From: Drosophila pseudoobscura
Lineage: Eukaryota; Arthropoda; Insecta; Diptera; Drosophilidae
NCBI RefSeq assembly: GCF_009870125.1
Contig: NC_046683.1
Span: forward strand, 65,673,869-65,737,868
DNA length: 64,000 nucleotides
Reading direction: 5' to 3'
The notes beneath the pieces were generated by a model. That model was not told the DNA's origin. It did no database searches and worked only from the letters and a program-made list of their open reading frames with translations. The first letter of the stretch is position 1. Each line of letters begins with the position of its first letter. Below are positions 32,600-46,084 of this stretch, piece by piece. Position numbers and translations under genes: made by a program.

Positions 32600-33277
32600 A
32601 TGTCGCTTGTTCCACTATTGAGCCTGGCCCGCGAGCTCGACCATGACTACCGCAGCGCCTACAACGAGTGGGATCATTTCCTGGAGGATGACTTTGGCTT
32701 CGGGGTCCACGCCCACGATCTGTTCCAGCGTCCACGTCTGATGTTGCCTCACCACGGCTCCACCCTGGGGCGCCGCCGCTTCCTGCCGTACGAGCGCAGC
32801 CACCACCATGGACATCCCCATCAGTTGGTAACCCGACGTCAGTCTGGCGGAGGCCAGAACTCGCTGATACCGGCCATCGGCAAGGATGGCTTCCAGGTCT
32901 GCATGGACGTGTCGCAGTTCAAGCCCAACGAGCTGACTGTGAAAGTGGTGGACAAGACCGTCGTGGTCGAGGGAAAGCACGAGGAGCGCGAGGACGGGCA
33001 CGGCATGATTCAGCGCCACTTTGTGCGCAAGTACACGCTGCCAAAGGACTTTGATCCCAACGAGGTCGTGTCCACTGTCTCCTCGGACGGCGTGCTCACC
33101 TTGAAGGCGCCCCCGCCGCCCAGCAAGGAGCAGCCCAAGCAGGAGCGCATCGTTCAGATCCAACAAACCGGTCCTGCGCACTTGAGCGTCAAAGCCCCCG
33201 AGGGGGCCGCAGCTGCAGCCGCCGCCGATGGCAAGACCGAAAATGGCGGCGGTGAGAAGATGGAGACGGGCAAGTAG
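32600..33277 (+). CDS. Hsp27: Small heat-shock protein Hsp27, copy 2
   Basis: Intronless, 225 aa, identical in protein to copy 1; I saw one silent base change in the CDS (in the Lys codon before APEGA). AATAAA at 33493-33498. Promoter and leader are also nearly unchanged. Because both copies keep all recognisable control sites, dosage of Hsp27 is probably doubled; that is inference. Confidence 0.97.
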   Translation: MSLVPLLSLARELDHDYRSAYNEWDHFLEDDFGFGVHAHDLFQRPRLMLPHHGSTLGRRRFLPYERSHHHGHPHQLVTRRQSGGGQNSLIPAIGKDGFQVCMDVSQFKPNELTVKVVDKTVVVEGKHEEREDGHGMIQRHFVRKYTLPKDFDPNEVVSTVSSDGVLTLKAPPPPSKEQPKQERIVQIQQTGPAHLSVKAPEGAAAAAAADGKTENGGGEKMETGK

Positions 33278-33563
33278 ACGGAGCGGAGCGGAGCGGAGAG
33301 GAGGTTTCGCTGGCGAAAGCGGAGTGTTGCAGCACTGCTCGGAGAGTGCAAGACTAAAAGGATGCCGTTAGACCATCTCACACACAAACAGACACGAACA
33401 TCGTACTTCACGCCCCAACACACACAAATACACATGAAAGGCACACTTGTCATCACATTTTAGAGTTAAGCGATTTTAAAATCCCATTAAGTAATAAACG
33501 ATTTGTATTAGTCGCTATAATTAGGCTACGAATATACATATGTATCTATGATAACTGGAGAAT

Positions 33564-35002
33564 TGCATTCTCGCTTTGATATTATACTTTTTTTTTGTAA
33601 CAGAACAGCCGCAACACTCGGAGAGAATTTTGCATTTCTTTTGTGAGTAATCAATCAATCGAATAAAATATAAATAAAAGAATTCCCAGCTGTCTAGTGT
33701 AATATTCATTGCCATCTCTTTCGCTCTGCCATATTACGCGTTCGTTGCGGTCTTCGGTTGATTTCAGTGCACATGCATAGCTGTCTGGCTATTGTTCATC
33801 TTTTGACTGGATCTGGATCACTCCCCCGCAACAAAACACAATTTGCCTTATGGATAATGTAATCATTTGCACATATTTATTTAAATATTTAGTACATAAT
33901 AAAAAAATGTAGTTGTCCCTTTTTGTTTATTGGTTTCTATGCTCGTAACTCGCAGCGATCATAAGTATGTACTGTAATGCTATATAGTCTATATCTAAAA
34001 CGGCTTTCATTCATATCTTTCAGCGAGAGTGTGGAGCGGAAGAGAGAGAGAGAGAGAGAGGAGAGTGTAGTAGACAGGCAGGCGGCCACTCTCTCTCTCA
34101 CATGGCTCCGAAGAGCTGTCGCATTTTTAACCGCGAAAAAGCTTTTAGTGGTTGTCATGTTGCTGTTGTTGTTGTTGTTGTTTTAGTTGTTGTTGTTAAG
34201 TAAAAATGTTGCTACTTTTGCAGGTTGTAGCTGTAGTTGTAGTTGTTCTTTTTGTCAATATGTATGCTTGCATTTATGTTTGTATGTATGTATGTATGTA
34301 AGGATGTACGTTTGCATTTAATGTATGTATGTATATTCAATGACGCTTAATCACAGATCAATTTTTAAAATTTCATTTGACTTAGAAGTTAAGAAACAAA
34401 GTACACATTTCACATCATCAGACCATGACGATCCTTCGATCCATCGATCCTTCCTCCATCATTCCATCTCGTACTAAATATTACTTTCGTTTGTTGGTTT
34501 TTGTGGATTTTTTGGCTTTGGACAGCGGGCTGTGGAACTCAAGTGAAATGTCTGGTGGATGTGGATGTTGGATGTGTTTTTGGGCTTGTGGATCACGAAT
34601 ACAGAGACAAAGCAGCGACTAAAACTAGTTATATATTCCACACATTCTTATGTTCTCTTTGTTCCAAATGAAGAACAAATTCCACACCTGCTCTTATCGT
34701 ATCGTACAGTATTATCTTCCTTTAAGTGGTTTTCTTTGCAGTCTCAAATTGTTGATGGGGTTTGCTATAATATGTAAAACAAGGAGAAGAACAACTAAGT
34801 GGATCCTCCGCTTGGCAGGAGTCGTTAAAGCAGGGCTTGTGCGGTATAAAAAACATGTCCATCTCCATATGTGGATATCTTGTGTGTAAATGGATCGTTG
34901 GTCGGCTTCGACCAGCGATGAATACTTGAAAACAAAGGGGCTCCGGTGTGCGGGGAGGGTAGGGTATCGGGTAATAGAGAGCTCTTAGAGGGGGGGCTTC
35001 AA
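33564..35002. other. Spacer between Hsp27 copy 2 and CG4080
   Basis: Contains a GA run (34040-34062), GTTGTT repeats (34161-34197) and TATG repeats (34281-34301, 34321-34334). It probably includes the 3' UTR of CG4080. No coding region is recognised. Confidence 0.55.
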
Positions 35003-38000
35003 TCACTTTTTGATAAGACTCTCGCAGCTGCTGCTGAGATTTGGCAACGACTTGAAAAAGAGGCGCGACCGATCCATCTGGGCATCGGCGGCACTGTGTC
35101 CCTTGCACCTCCCCTCCGGTCCAGCGCAGGCCCCGTTCACGCCTCTGTCGAAGGAGCGGTGCATGACCAGAGTGGGCTGCGGATGCTGGCTGGCGTAGGC
35201 TGCTGGTGGCGAGAGGGGCGACGTTGGCAGGTCAATGTCCAGCACGGTGTCCGCCGTACTAGCTTTTAGCTTAGGGTCTGAGTAGCGGCGCAGCTCCTCT
35301 TTCACCTCGCCCTTGCCCAGACAATCGGCGGCACAGCAGCCGATGGGCTGGTCCGATCCCAGAATGCTCGAGTGGCGGTAGTCTATCTTTGGCGGCGTGC
35401 TGTAGTCGTACGGGTGCACAGCGGTGTCCAGGCTCACGCTCGGGTCGTTCAACATATCACGGTTCTCCAGAAAAATGGACGAGTTTGAGTAGCGCTTCGT
35501 CTGGTGCGGCTTGTATACGAAACCGCCCAGCCCATTGGCCACGGCATGCGACAACCCCGAGCTGGTCGAGGGCGCCTTCTGTTCCCCGCTGCCTGCAACA
35601 GAGAACAGTACACATTATCACCCACTCTTTTGACAATTGAGGAGGAGGAGCCACTCACCACTGAAGCTGCTGAGCTGGAGGGCGTGCTCGCGGCCCGTGT
35701 CTGTGGAGATGCCGCTGGCACTGAGATCCTGCCGCGAGCCCGCACACAGATCCGTGGCCGAGCCGCGACTCGAGCCCTCCGAGTGCTCCAGCACGTTGTG
35801 TATGGAGTCGTGAAAGGGGGTCATGCTTCCCGATCCCTGGGGACAGGGCCTGAACGAGGAGATCTGCGACACCACATCGTCCAGCGCCCAGTCGCGATCG
35901 TAGTTGTGATGCGACTGCGAGCACTCAATGTTGGCGGCCACCGCCACCTGACCCAAGGGCTGCCCCGGTAGCTGCTGGCGCTGTCCGAGTGCGTCTTCGG
36001 TTTGAGTGCAAGCGCTGCTGCTGCTGTGAGGCACCTCCAGCTCTGCAGCCAACTGCAGCATGTGGTGCGGCGAGGCATTCAGCAGCCGCTGTTGCTGCTG
36101 CATCTGTTGTTGGTGCAGGCCGCCCGTACCCGCTCCGTTCTCCAGGGCCGAACAGCTCGAGTCGTGCGTGGCATGGGCTGCAGCCACGCCAGTGGCATTG
36201 ATCTCCACCGCTCCACTGGATGTCCCTCCGTGCGCAAGGGGCTCACTGAAGTGCTGATGGTGGCGGGTGGCCACTGGGGAGGGCGGTGCCAGCGGATGGA
36301 TCTTCTCCGGCGCATTCTGAATCAGCAGGATTCTGTGGAAGGATAGAAAAAAGGTTGAATAAGTGGTTGGAAAATCAAGCGCTGTGGATCCCCGGGAGGT
36401 ATACCAAAATCTTATACATAGGTTATAAAATATTCAAATTTCTCCAAGACTTGTTACAAATTGCAATATCTCTGCCAGTATTTTATGGGAGCTTATGATT
36501 TATTTAACCCATGCAATATATGTATTTTATACGTTATTATAAGTCAGCGCCTGATTTGGTATCGCAGCCGATGAATGCCGCATGCTTTCTCTCTCTCTCT
36601 CTCTGTCTTTATACGTATCGCTCCACTCCGCCAGGGGGCGCACACTGCACGAGAAAGCTCGTATGAAATAGAGAGAGAGGGAGAGATAATGCGCGTGGAA
36701 AAGGTAGCGTAGTCACTGCAAATTAATTTGTTCATTCTATAACGATACAATCTGATTCAGCAATCTGCTAGATATGCTCATTCTCTACATAATATATAAT
36801 ATCTCTTTAATTGATAAAGTTGTAATTGCCACAGATGGGGCGAAATTTGGAAAAACACCTGTAGCCGTGTGATATCAATGAAGTCTGAATTGCTCTAGCA
36901 ATTAGTCTCTGAGATCTAGGCGTTCATCAACACGGCCGCACAGACAGACCCCTGTCGACTCGGCTATTGATGCTGATCAAGAATAGATATATATACTTTA
37001 TGGGGTCGCAAACGCGACCCCCACAAAACTAATACATCCCTAAACTCTTCGAGTACCGGGAAATGGGAAATACAGAATAAGTTATTCTCTATGGATGGGT
37101 TGGCTTTTCGACAGCTTAAATAAACTTAAAAACAAGACCTAAACGTGTCTCTTAGCGTATGGGTGATTAAGGAATAGATACAGTTCCCTTTTTTCGATTA
37201 TTTTGCGACTGCAGCAAGTGCAAGTTATCAAAGATTCTTAAATAAATTGGGGCCTAAAGAGCAGCCTTAGAGAGCTTTTGGAGAGCCCTTCCAATTGTTA
37301 ACATTAAGATCTCTCTCCGTGGTTAGGGATCTGTGATGCTGACCTGTTGCGTGCCTTCCAGCGGTGGCAGAGATGCAGATAGGCCTTGCACTGGATGTAC
37401 ATGAAGACGATGCCGCCGGTGAGTCCCACCGTGACTACGGCCAGCTTTGTCCAGAAGGGCCAATCTATAACGAGCACAGAGAGAACGGGTAATTAGATGC
37501 CATAAGCAGTTTTCAGTAATGACAGCCCAGCGGTTCAGCTCGGTTCGGTTCGGTTCACGGGGGCCTAGACAATTAGACAATTATAGATATTCTGTGCACC
37601 TATCTGACCCGCATGAACCTGGAGCTGGCACTGGGCGCTGGAGCTGGAGCCGGAGCTGAAGCTGAAGCTCTGGCAACTAATTGCGAACGAAGTGTACCTA
37701 TGAGACCACGTTGCACGTCGTCTGCAGCCCGCTCGATGAGCACACACAGCGACCAGATGACGCACAGGGCGGCCGCGCAATGGAACAGCACCGAGCAGCA
37801 GAGGCGCCGACGCTCAATGCCGGAGATGTCAAGGCTGCGCCACTGCAATGGAGACGAGCCCAACCGCAATGGGGACACACATACATCAGCATCAGCATCC
37901 AAGTAAAAGTCCAAGTCCAATCGATGCAACAGCAGAAGCCAAAACAATGCCAAGACGAAATCAAATGAAATAAATTAGATGCGGATTGAAATGGAAACAA

Positions 38001-40034
38001 GAGCCGGAGACTTACCTCGTTGAAGGGTTTGATCTTGGTGTGCATGATGAAGGGGAACTTGCACAGCTCGCAGGAGTTCGTCTCGGAGGCAGTGAGCCAT
38101 TGCTGCAGGCAGGCCTGGTGCACGTACTTGAGGCTGCCGGAGCAGTAGCAGGGCGTCAGCAGAGGGTTCGAAGGATCACTCTCGCAGTGGCAGATGCGGC
38201 AGATGTCGCCGCTGTTTTGCGAGGCCTGGCTGCTGCCAGAACCGAATCTGCAATAGAGCACAGAGAACATCAGTGAATGGTTCACCTTTAGTGCCATGAA
38301 ATACATGTACATGTGTATAATGAATGCCACGTTTGGGATTCCTCTGTCCCCTATCCGTCCTGGCTCCATCTCAGCCCAAGAGTGAAAACCAACGGAAATC
38401 TCTCTTTATCTGGTTTGATTGGCAACACAAAAAGGCAGACTCGGAAGCTCAGGAGGAGCGGGTGCGGGTGCGGTAGCGGGAGCAGGAGCCCAGGAGCCCT
38501 TTGTGCCCGTTGCCCTTTCAGCGATGTATTGGAATTGAAAATGAGTGATGCCTCAGCTCCTGTTATACTCATTTATTAACCTTATTATGCCAATTACAAT
38601 ACACAACGAATGGACAGTGCGTTTCAGCAGTTTAAATGCCAGTTCAAAGCTCCGCCGTAGGAACAATCATTTCAACCCATTGGTGATTGGGTGTTGAATT
38701 TTGCGAGCAATTAGGTCATCAAAAAGATATTAGTAATCATGAATCTAGCGGCTGTCGTCGAATTAAGTCGCCAATTGGAAAAATTCATTTATGAAGCATC
38801 AGTAAATTGGATAAGGAATATAAACTGTGGAATAAATTAACTAATCGAATGACGATAATTATCGAATAAATGAATTTAATTTCCATTAGGGCATCATTCG
38901 TTAAATATACAACGCTGACAGGCGACAAATTAAGTGGCGATCATCACTTGATGGACGTCTTGGGGGATGTGCCCACTATGCAGTTACTACAGCTGTGAAA
39001 CGCACTGTACACAAGCCCCTGGGACCAATGTATGTACATATAAAATCATTACGCCTGATAAGCCACCCAAGGCAATTCCATTCGCCTTTTTGCATTCATT
39101 TTGAAAGCATAAATTAATATAAATGATGGAGACTCCAGACATGTACATCTGAATAATGTTCGGGGAAAATTTCAATGAAAAACTTTCATTCAGAATTCAG
39201 TAAGGCACCGACGGATGAATCAGAATTTCAGCTGTTAACTTTTTTGCCTTTTTCCACCCAAAGAGCAAACATAGTAGAGTCACGTTCTGTGACCATGAAG
39301 GCAAGAGAGTCGAAACCATAAAGAGGAATCAACAGAAATCCCCCCACGAAATGGTTATTCTATGAAAACCCTAGGCTCAAGTGTCAAATCGATCGCAACG
39401 AAATCAGAAACAGGAAGCAAATGAAGTTCAAAGACCCATTATAATCGTCACATCAGATGGGGCCTTAACGGGCGCTGAACCAAAGAGAATACTCGAAAAT
39501 ATGACGCTCAAATTTTAGTTCATTTTTGCTGGTATAAATCATTTGTATGACAGTTCCAACGAAGACCTCCTCTACAACCTTCTATGCCATTTTTACCGAG
39601 GGCTATATACATACATACGCATTATTTTACAGATTTATTAAATCCAAGAATCCAAGAATCTAAGAATCCAATCTTAGAGTAATTTCCATGTATGACATCA
39701 ATCTGAGTGTGTTTCAGAACTCATATGTACATATGTACGTCTGTAAGTCCCAATCCCAATGTAATCAAATGTATTTTTATATATATAGCATTACTTGGAC
39801 TTTGCGATGGGGCGATCCGGTGGATGGATAGATGAGTGATTAGCATGTGTGTGGGAACGAGGGCCGTGCCCGTGGCAGTGCCTCTCTCCGCCTACCCCCT
39901 TCGCCAAGTTCCACTTGGCTCTGTGGCAAGTTCTCCTCTGGACAAAGGCAATTAGCCTTTGTTGGCCGCCCTATCATTATGGCTGGAACACACGCCCGCC
40001 CACCACCACCTGTATGCCAGTGTACCTGTGTGTG

Positions 40035-40075
<41 letters not shown>

Positions 40076-43000
40076 TAATATCTAATCTAAGCAAGGGCCA
40101 GTGGATGGATGGGAGAGAACTTTTACTTTCTGCCTTTTATCTACTTCCATCTCCCATACCCATAGCCTCTCGCTTTCTCTTCTGTCTGTGTGTGTGTGGT
40201 GGCACTTGTGTCTGCTTCTATTTAAGAGTTCAGCCCGCAAGTGCGTGATTCAGTCGAAGGACAGACCCTGCGGCCAGGACCAATGGACAAATGGACGAAT
40301 GGCAAGAGCCAAAGCCCAGGCAAAAGCAAAACCAGAGGCTCCTTCTAAGAACATTTGTTGTGGCTGTCAACAGCGACATGGTCATGGACATGGGACATGT
40401 GGGACATGGGACATGGGAGTAGAGTTTGGTTGGACAGGGGGTGGGGGGGACACGTCTCCCCCTTGTCTAATGCTCGTGTTTCGAGTCAATAGACTGTCCT
40501 TGGATCGATGTATCGCATTTGTGGCCTATACCGCAAGAGCTTCCATGCTTAAGTTCATAAAGTACACAAATAAAGTACATATACACTCAGAAAAAAACCA
40601 ATTCAAAAATCAAATAAAAACATCCTTCTGTTATGGCAAATAACGCTCTAAAACCGAATCAGTCTGAGTCTATTTAATGAAATGGGAAAATGCTTTCTTA
40701 TAGAAATGACATCATCATCGTACACAGGCCTAGTGCTGTCCTAAGTGATTTCCCTCAGTGTAGGTCGTACATATGTTTGCCTCTGAGATAGTTATCCTTT
40801 TTAGGGCCCTCCTTTCTGCTTCGATGGATGCCAGCCAGCCAAAGACGCCAAAAGCAACAACATTTCTATGCGTAAGTCGCAATTTTTATGACTTCATTAG
40901 GCTTTTGGGGGCTCCAGACAGTCGCCGGCCGTGCCTTCTTCCCACCTCCAAAGTCCACGAGTCCATGAGTACTCAGTGGCAAACATTATTCCCCGATGAG
41001 GGGCGAGGGCAGGCACTCAATAAATTCCACAAATTTTCAACAAAATTAGATCGGAAATGTCGATTCAAATGTCGGATCACTCAGCACTACAGGGAACGCG
41101 AGAGAACAGCAGTATTTCCCAGAAAGATTTATCATGGATCGCGGATCAGCAGCTCGCTCCCTCCACCTGGCCATTTCATGTAACACTTTTTATATTGTAC
41201 TTTGCCAAAGGGCATCTATAAGTACGGACAAAGCAAACACTTGCAGTGCTATCGCATTACGCCCTGGAGAGGGGCCAGGCAGGTGGGGGATAGGGTTCCA
41301 GCAAAATTCGAAAGAAGAAAACAACACGAAACTTTTTTGCCCCTTTGCCTCTTGGGTTTCCGTTGCGAAATGCAGCTAGGTTAAGCACTTTTTGTACCCG
41401 ATACCCAAAGAGTACTCGTATAAGGGTATACCATATTAGTTTTGTGGTGGACGTGGCAGCGGATGTGGATGTAACACCCACAAGGAAGCGTTTCCGACCA
41501 CGTAAAGTGTATATCTTTTTGATCGGCATAAAAATCCCAATCGATATGGCCACGTCTGTCCGTCCGTCCAGATTAGCTCCTAGATCTCAGAGACTATAAG
41601 AGCTAGAGCAATCAAATTTTGTATCCAAACTTCTGTGAAGTCACAAGTATATTACTTCGCTCCGTCCCCTTTCGCACCCCCACAAAAACGAAAGTCTGTG
41701 GCAGAATCATGGAGAATGACCATATCTAGCAGATTGCCGAATCTGGATCTCATATCGTGCAGTGTGCGGCCTCTGGCGGAGGCGAGCCGCGGCCCTGGCT
41801 GCGACCCGCAACATTGACGCTGGTTTTTATTTTTTCTGTTGATTTGTTGATGGTTACCCTGTAATCCACAGTCGCTTCCTGCTTTCCAAGAATATTCCAA
41901 GATTCAATTGAAAACGTATTATAATCTTTTATTTAATTCCGGGAAAAAGCTATCAGGACAAATTTCCTATCAATAAGAAAATGGGAAGCACAAGCACAGC
42001 ACAAGTATGAAATCTAGAAAACCCCATACTAAGATGTACAACTGATTATAACCACTAATATTTGGCTCTACCAAATATGGTAGTTCTATCTCTCTTTTAT
42101 CAATCATTCTTGGTTGGAGTGGCTCTATTGTGGGTTATTCAACAGATGGTAAAAGAACAACATTGTGTGTATTTTTGCTATCTCCCACTGTTATCGATGG
42201 CAAACACTATAAATAATCAGTAGAGTTGTTCGGATTATTGATAACGTTGTCTTGACGAAACGATTCAGAGAGGAAGCGGTGGGAAAGATTTAACTGGTAG
42301 CAAAGACTACCCTTTCTCTCCAGGCTAATCCTCTCATTCTCGTCCTCTCGTTGGTCATCGTTAAATGCTTCTCCTTCCAGCCTTATCATTTCGAAGAGAG
42401 AGATTAAAATCTTCATTGCACTCAAATTTAATTACAAATAAATTAGAGCATTTTATTCGAAATTTCATTCCAGCAACGAAAGTCCAACGAAACAGGGCAC
42501 GGGCACGCCCTCCCCGGACCGACCAGATCCGACAAATAAACGTGATATCAAGACTGGGGGTACGGACCTGAGGGGGAAGTCTGTTGTGCTTTGATATTTT
42601 GCGCATTATTTTTTTGTGTTTGCGCCTGTGTTTTGGAAACTTATTTTTAAGTCCCAACTGGTTTAAGTTCGAGGTAATGCCGGGCAATTAATGCAAAAGT
42701 TATGCAGAGAGAGAGAGGGAGAGGGGAGGGAGAGCAAGAGATGGGGGCGCCAAATATAATGTGTTGCGCACATGGAATGGAGTTGCCTTTGTTTGGCAAC
42801 CTATTCGACGACAGCCTGTACAGTAGGACTTCCGTAACACAAACTGCCACCAGAAATTGCAGGGGACTACGTGACGGGACTCTGTTTATGATGCCTTTTA
42901 TTGTAGCAATTGTTCCATAATTGTTATCCATTGTTTCCATTCTTCCATTCTTCCATCTTTATGATTACAAAGAAGTCTCCTAGATGGTCATGCTGCTATA

Positions 43001-44745
43001 GAAGACTTTCGACTTTAGAAGGCCCTAAGAATACTATATGTTCAGGGGTCCGTCATCTTTTTAGGGATTCAAACGTGTCCATTCGCTTAGGCGAAATTTG
43101 TACAGCGAAAGCTTTTCAGTCTGCAATTTTTTGAAATCTTTGCAGAAGTGCCACTGTGCTCGCTAGAACACACCCTTAACCCTATCCCTCTCTTTCGAAT
43201 CGTACAACAATAGTTTGCGGAAACCTTATCAGCTTATATACCCCACTCCGCTCCGCCCCACCCCACACCACTCTGCTCTCTGCTTTACATTTTCATTATA
43301 CTCTGTAAATATTTGGACGTAATTGCCCAAGCCATACGTAGTGTACATGCGATACATGCGAGGGAGTTAACAGCAACAACAGTTGTCAATATTTATTCAA
43401 CAGAAACGAGAGCGAGAGACACATTTCAACAGCTCAACGACAGATTAGATTTGCGATGTGTGGCGGCTGGGCCGTGCTGCTCACCTGCTTGCCAGTGGCG
43501 ATAAGCCCTTCAAAGTTCGGGCGGACAGGTGGGAGTTGGCACCGAGAGAGTGTTGGGTTGACGTGACGGGTTCGTGTCGTCCGCCTAGATTAAAACGTCA
43601 GCGGCTCCCCGAGCGGCTAGTGCTGGGCTGAGTGCAATAATTATGACTGGCAAATATAACCAGAGCGCTCTCGCACTCGAGCGCACACATTTGCTAAGGC
43701 ATGCAAATCCGAGCGAAAGTGTTGACCCGACGAGACCCTGAATAAACTTTATATAAATCCCAACTAATTACCAATTAGTCAGCCAGATAGCAGGCGCCAA
43801 GCGGCAAGCGATAAGTGTCCAAGCACTTGACACTTGAACAGCATTATAAATCCAAGTGCTTTGCATTTCAATTGGAGCCGATCAGAGGTAGATCTTGTTT
43901 GATACCTTAATCTATCGCTCCCCAACCCCAACCCCAACGAATATCATTAATGGTTGTCATTAGAAGGCGCTAAATGTTGATATCTGAACCGCAATTAAAT
44001 TTGAATTTGAATTTGTATTGGAAATGGAGCAAAATGGATATGACCTCATCCGCATGTGAATCATTTGTGCTACGATAAATCATAAGAGAGCTCTTTCTTA
44101 TCTAATATGCACAGAAAAGGGTTTAGATTGTCGACAACGCAGCTGAATGAGCGCTTTAATTTACAGAGAATTTTGTAAGCCCCCTCCCTACTTTGATTCT
44201 ATATTATCAGGAATGTAAACGCAATTATCAACGAAATCAGTAGAGAGAACACACACAATTGATTCGACTCGACTCCCCAAACGATTCGTTGTCGTCTCTC
44301 CCTGCTATAAATAAACAATGGACAATGACGATGGCTGATGGTTGATGGCCGCGGTCCGATCCGATCCGAGTGCCAAGAAGAGAGAATGAAATGTCGGGTT
44401 CCGCACCGCACCGCACCAATTCCCCGCTCCCATCACCCACAAGACCCATTCAGTTGCGTGCATGCACTTATTTCGGTTTCAGTTGTACTTGAATTTTGGC
44501 CCCAGAATAATTTATGGGGTTCTTTTGCTGGTTTCTGGTGGCTGGTGGCTCTGGTCGTAATGAATATGTTTTGCCGTTGCACGCCAAACTATGCGACACT
44601 TGGCCGTGTCAAGGGCACGACACACGAGCGGGGGCGGGGGGTAAAGAAGGAAAAACACTCACCTGACATTGGCATAATGCTGACCGGAGGAGTTCCAATC
44701 CACATGCTCTATGTCTGAAGACGTTTTGGCGTTGTCGCAAGGCAT
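35003..44745 (-). CDS. CG4080: RING-CH (MARCH-type) E3 ubiquitin ligase, CG4080
   Basis: Membrane-bound E3 ligase related to vertebrate MARCH1/8, which ubiquitinate membrane proteins in endosomes. Exons on the minus strand: 44745-44663, 38247-38016, 37842-37698, 37464-37344, 36332-35659 and 35592-35003 (614 aa). The RING-CH finger ([38 protein letters not shown]4HC3) lies at about residues 43-90. Two membrane segments follow ([19 protein letters not shown] and [15 protein letters not shown]). A long Gln/Ser/His-rich cytosolic tail completes it. Intron 1 is 6.4 kb. Intron 4 contains a DINE-1-like piece. All joins keep phase. Motif 1 and an R1 repeat lie ~730-950 bp upstream of the start. Confidence 0.92.
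36690..37065 (-). mobile_element. DINE-1/INE-1-like fragment in a CG4080 intron
   Basis: Minus strand reads TTTGCGACCCCATAAAGTAT, TTGATCAGCATCAATAGCCG and a degraded GTCTGT run, as in the 29360-30130 copy. It is shorter and more decayed. It lies in intron 4 of CG4080. Confidence 0.7.
40028..40073. repeat. GT dinucleotide microsatellite
   Basis: An almost pure (GT)n run with one interruption. Confidence 0.9.
41388..41815 (+). mobile_element. DINE-1/INE-1-like element in CG4080 intron 1
   Basis: Starts TTTGTACCCGATACCCAAAG and GTATAAGGGTATACC, followed by GGAAGCGTTTCCGACCACGT, GTCTGTCCGTCCGTCC and CTCAGAGACTATAAGAGCTA, all in DINE-1 order. Non-coding and oriented plus. Confidence 0.8.
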
Positions 44746-45471
44746 CTCTCTTCCGGTCCGGGGATAACGGATGGGGAGGGAGCGCGTACTCCTTTCTTTA
44801 AATGCCAGAGATCGCGGCAGGGTATCGCATAGTCGTGCAGACTAGGGGCTGTTCTCTTCTCTTTGGGGCTGCGACCCCTAGGGTTCTTTGTCTTTGATGA
44901 GCGCTGGATGGATGGCCTGGGCCTTTTGTTTATTTTCAATGATAAACAGATGCTGTCGCCCTCTGGCTGCTGGGCTGCTGGGCAGCTGACGCTGGCGCTG
45001 CTTTGTTTATAGCAAACGCAGCTTGATATTTTCCCTATTTCGCTGGCTCTTGGCTCGTTTTGCGTCGATTTTTGCCAAACGAGCACACAAATCTATTGCA
45101 CTTTTATGTTCTTTCGAGGCTCAACGCAACGCCAACGAAATTCTGCAATCGCTCTTTGGCTCTGGGCCCTCTGCTTGTGTGTAAGTGTGTGTGAGTGTTG
45201 GTGCGTCTATTATTATATACTTTAGCTGGTGCACAAAGAATGGTTTCTTTGCTCGTATTGATATTTTCCCCTTTGTTGGGACTGTGTCACAATGCGCCAG
45301 GTCTTTGACCGCAATCGGTTAAACTTTCACAAATTGTACATATTTTCCCCACTGTCAATTACAAATTAAACACAAAGGCATCCTGATCCTATGGATATTT
45401 GTGTGGGATACTCGAAAAAAAATCGACAGGGTGTCTTGTTTACGTCCCGCGGCAAAAGATTTGTGAGACTG

Positions 45472-45482
45472 CAGTGTGACCG
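45472..45482 (-). promoter_or_regulatory. Ohler motif 1 at the CG4080 promoter
   Basis: CGGTCACACTG on the minus strand, an exact match to YGGTCACACTR, about 730 bp upstream of the first coding exon. It is followed upstream by R1 copy E. Confidence 0.75.
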
Positions 45483-45498
45483 CGGACCCACTGACACT

Positions 45499-45860
45499 CA
45501 GAAATATACCAAAATATACCGTCTCCTTTTCAAAGTATACCGTTAATATACTGTCGACTTATTCAAGTTCCATCCTGCCCGCATAATTTCATCCCGTTAA
45601 TGAATCAATTTTCTACTTGACTGGCTTGTTTTAAATACTCCCTTTTGTTAGATTATATCTAGAAAAACGGACTTAGCGAAAAAAGTTAACCAAATAAAAA
45701 GTAATTGAGTAATCATTGCTAATGCTCAATTTTGATAGTCCGTTGAATAATGCAGGCTAAATAAGACTCTTAGCTCTGTCCACATAATTTAAGGCCATTG
45801 ATGAATAAATTTTATACAAAAGTAGCTACTTTTAGGTACTCTTTTTTCATTGTATTGTGT
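45499..45860 (-). repeat. Dispersed repeat R1 (copy E) upstream of CG4080
   Basis: Read on the minus strand it has the R1 core and four GTATATT-type words (45500-45556). Their 3' end lies 17 bp from motif 1. A second, more decayed R1 piece abuts it up to ~45860. Confidence 0.7.
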
Positions 45861-46084
45861 CTAAAACAAGGTTTAATCCAAAAAGACTACAAAAAGTAGC
45901 CTCCACGCAGAGAGATATCCCATCAAAACAAGAGCAAGTCCTTCCAAACTTGAGCGCCAAATAGAAATGGTAGAAATTGAATGAGCGACAAAGATTTAAG
46001 TGGAATGCCGGAAGCACGATTTGCGATAGCGAAAATTGAAAAAAACCTGTGTATGGAAGTTTCTATATCCTTTTGTTCATAAAT

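Larger units (their letters stand above)
28831..33563 (+). repeat. Hsp23-Hsp27 segmental duplication, unit 2
   Basis: Direct tandem copy of 24949-28830. It is about 850 bp longer, mainly because of the DINE-1-like insertion near 29360-30130 and a smaller insertion near 29147-29205. Homology ends near GGAGAAT at about 33557-33563. Confidence 0.9.
38248..44662. other. Long first intron of CG4080
   Basis: About 6.4 kb with no recognised nested gene. It contains a GT microsatellite at ~40028-40073, a DINE-1 copy (41388-41815), and a GA-rich run near 42705-42735. AT-rich unique DNA otherwise, a plausible place for enhancers. Confidence 0.6.
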
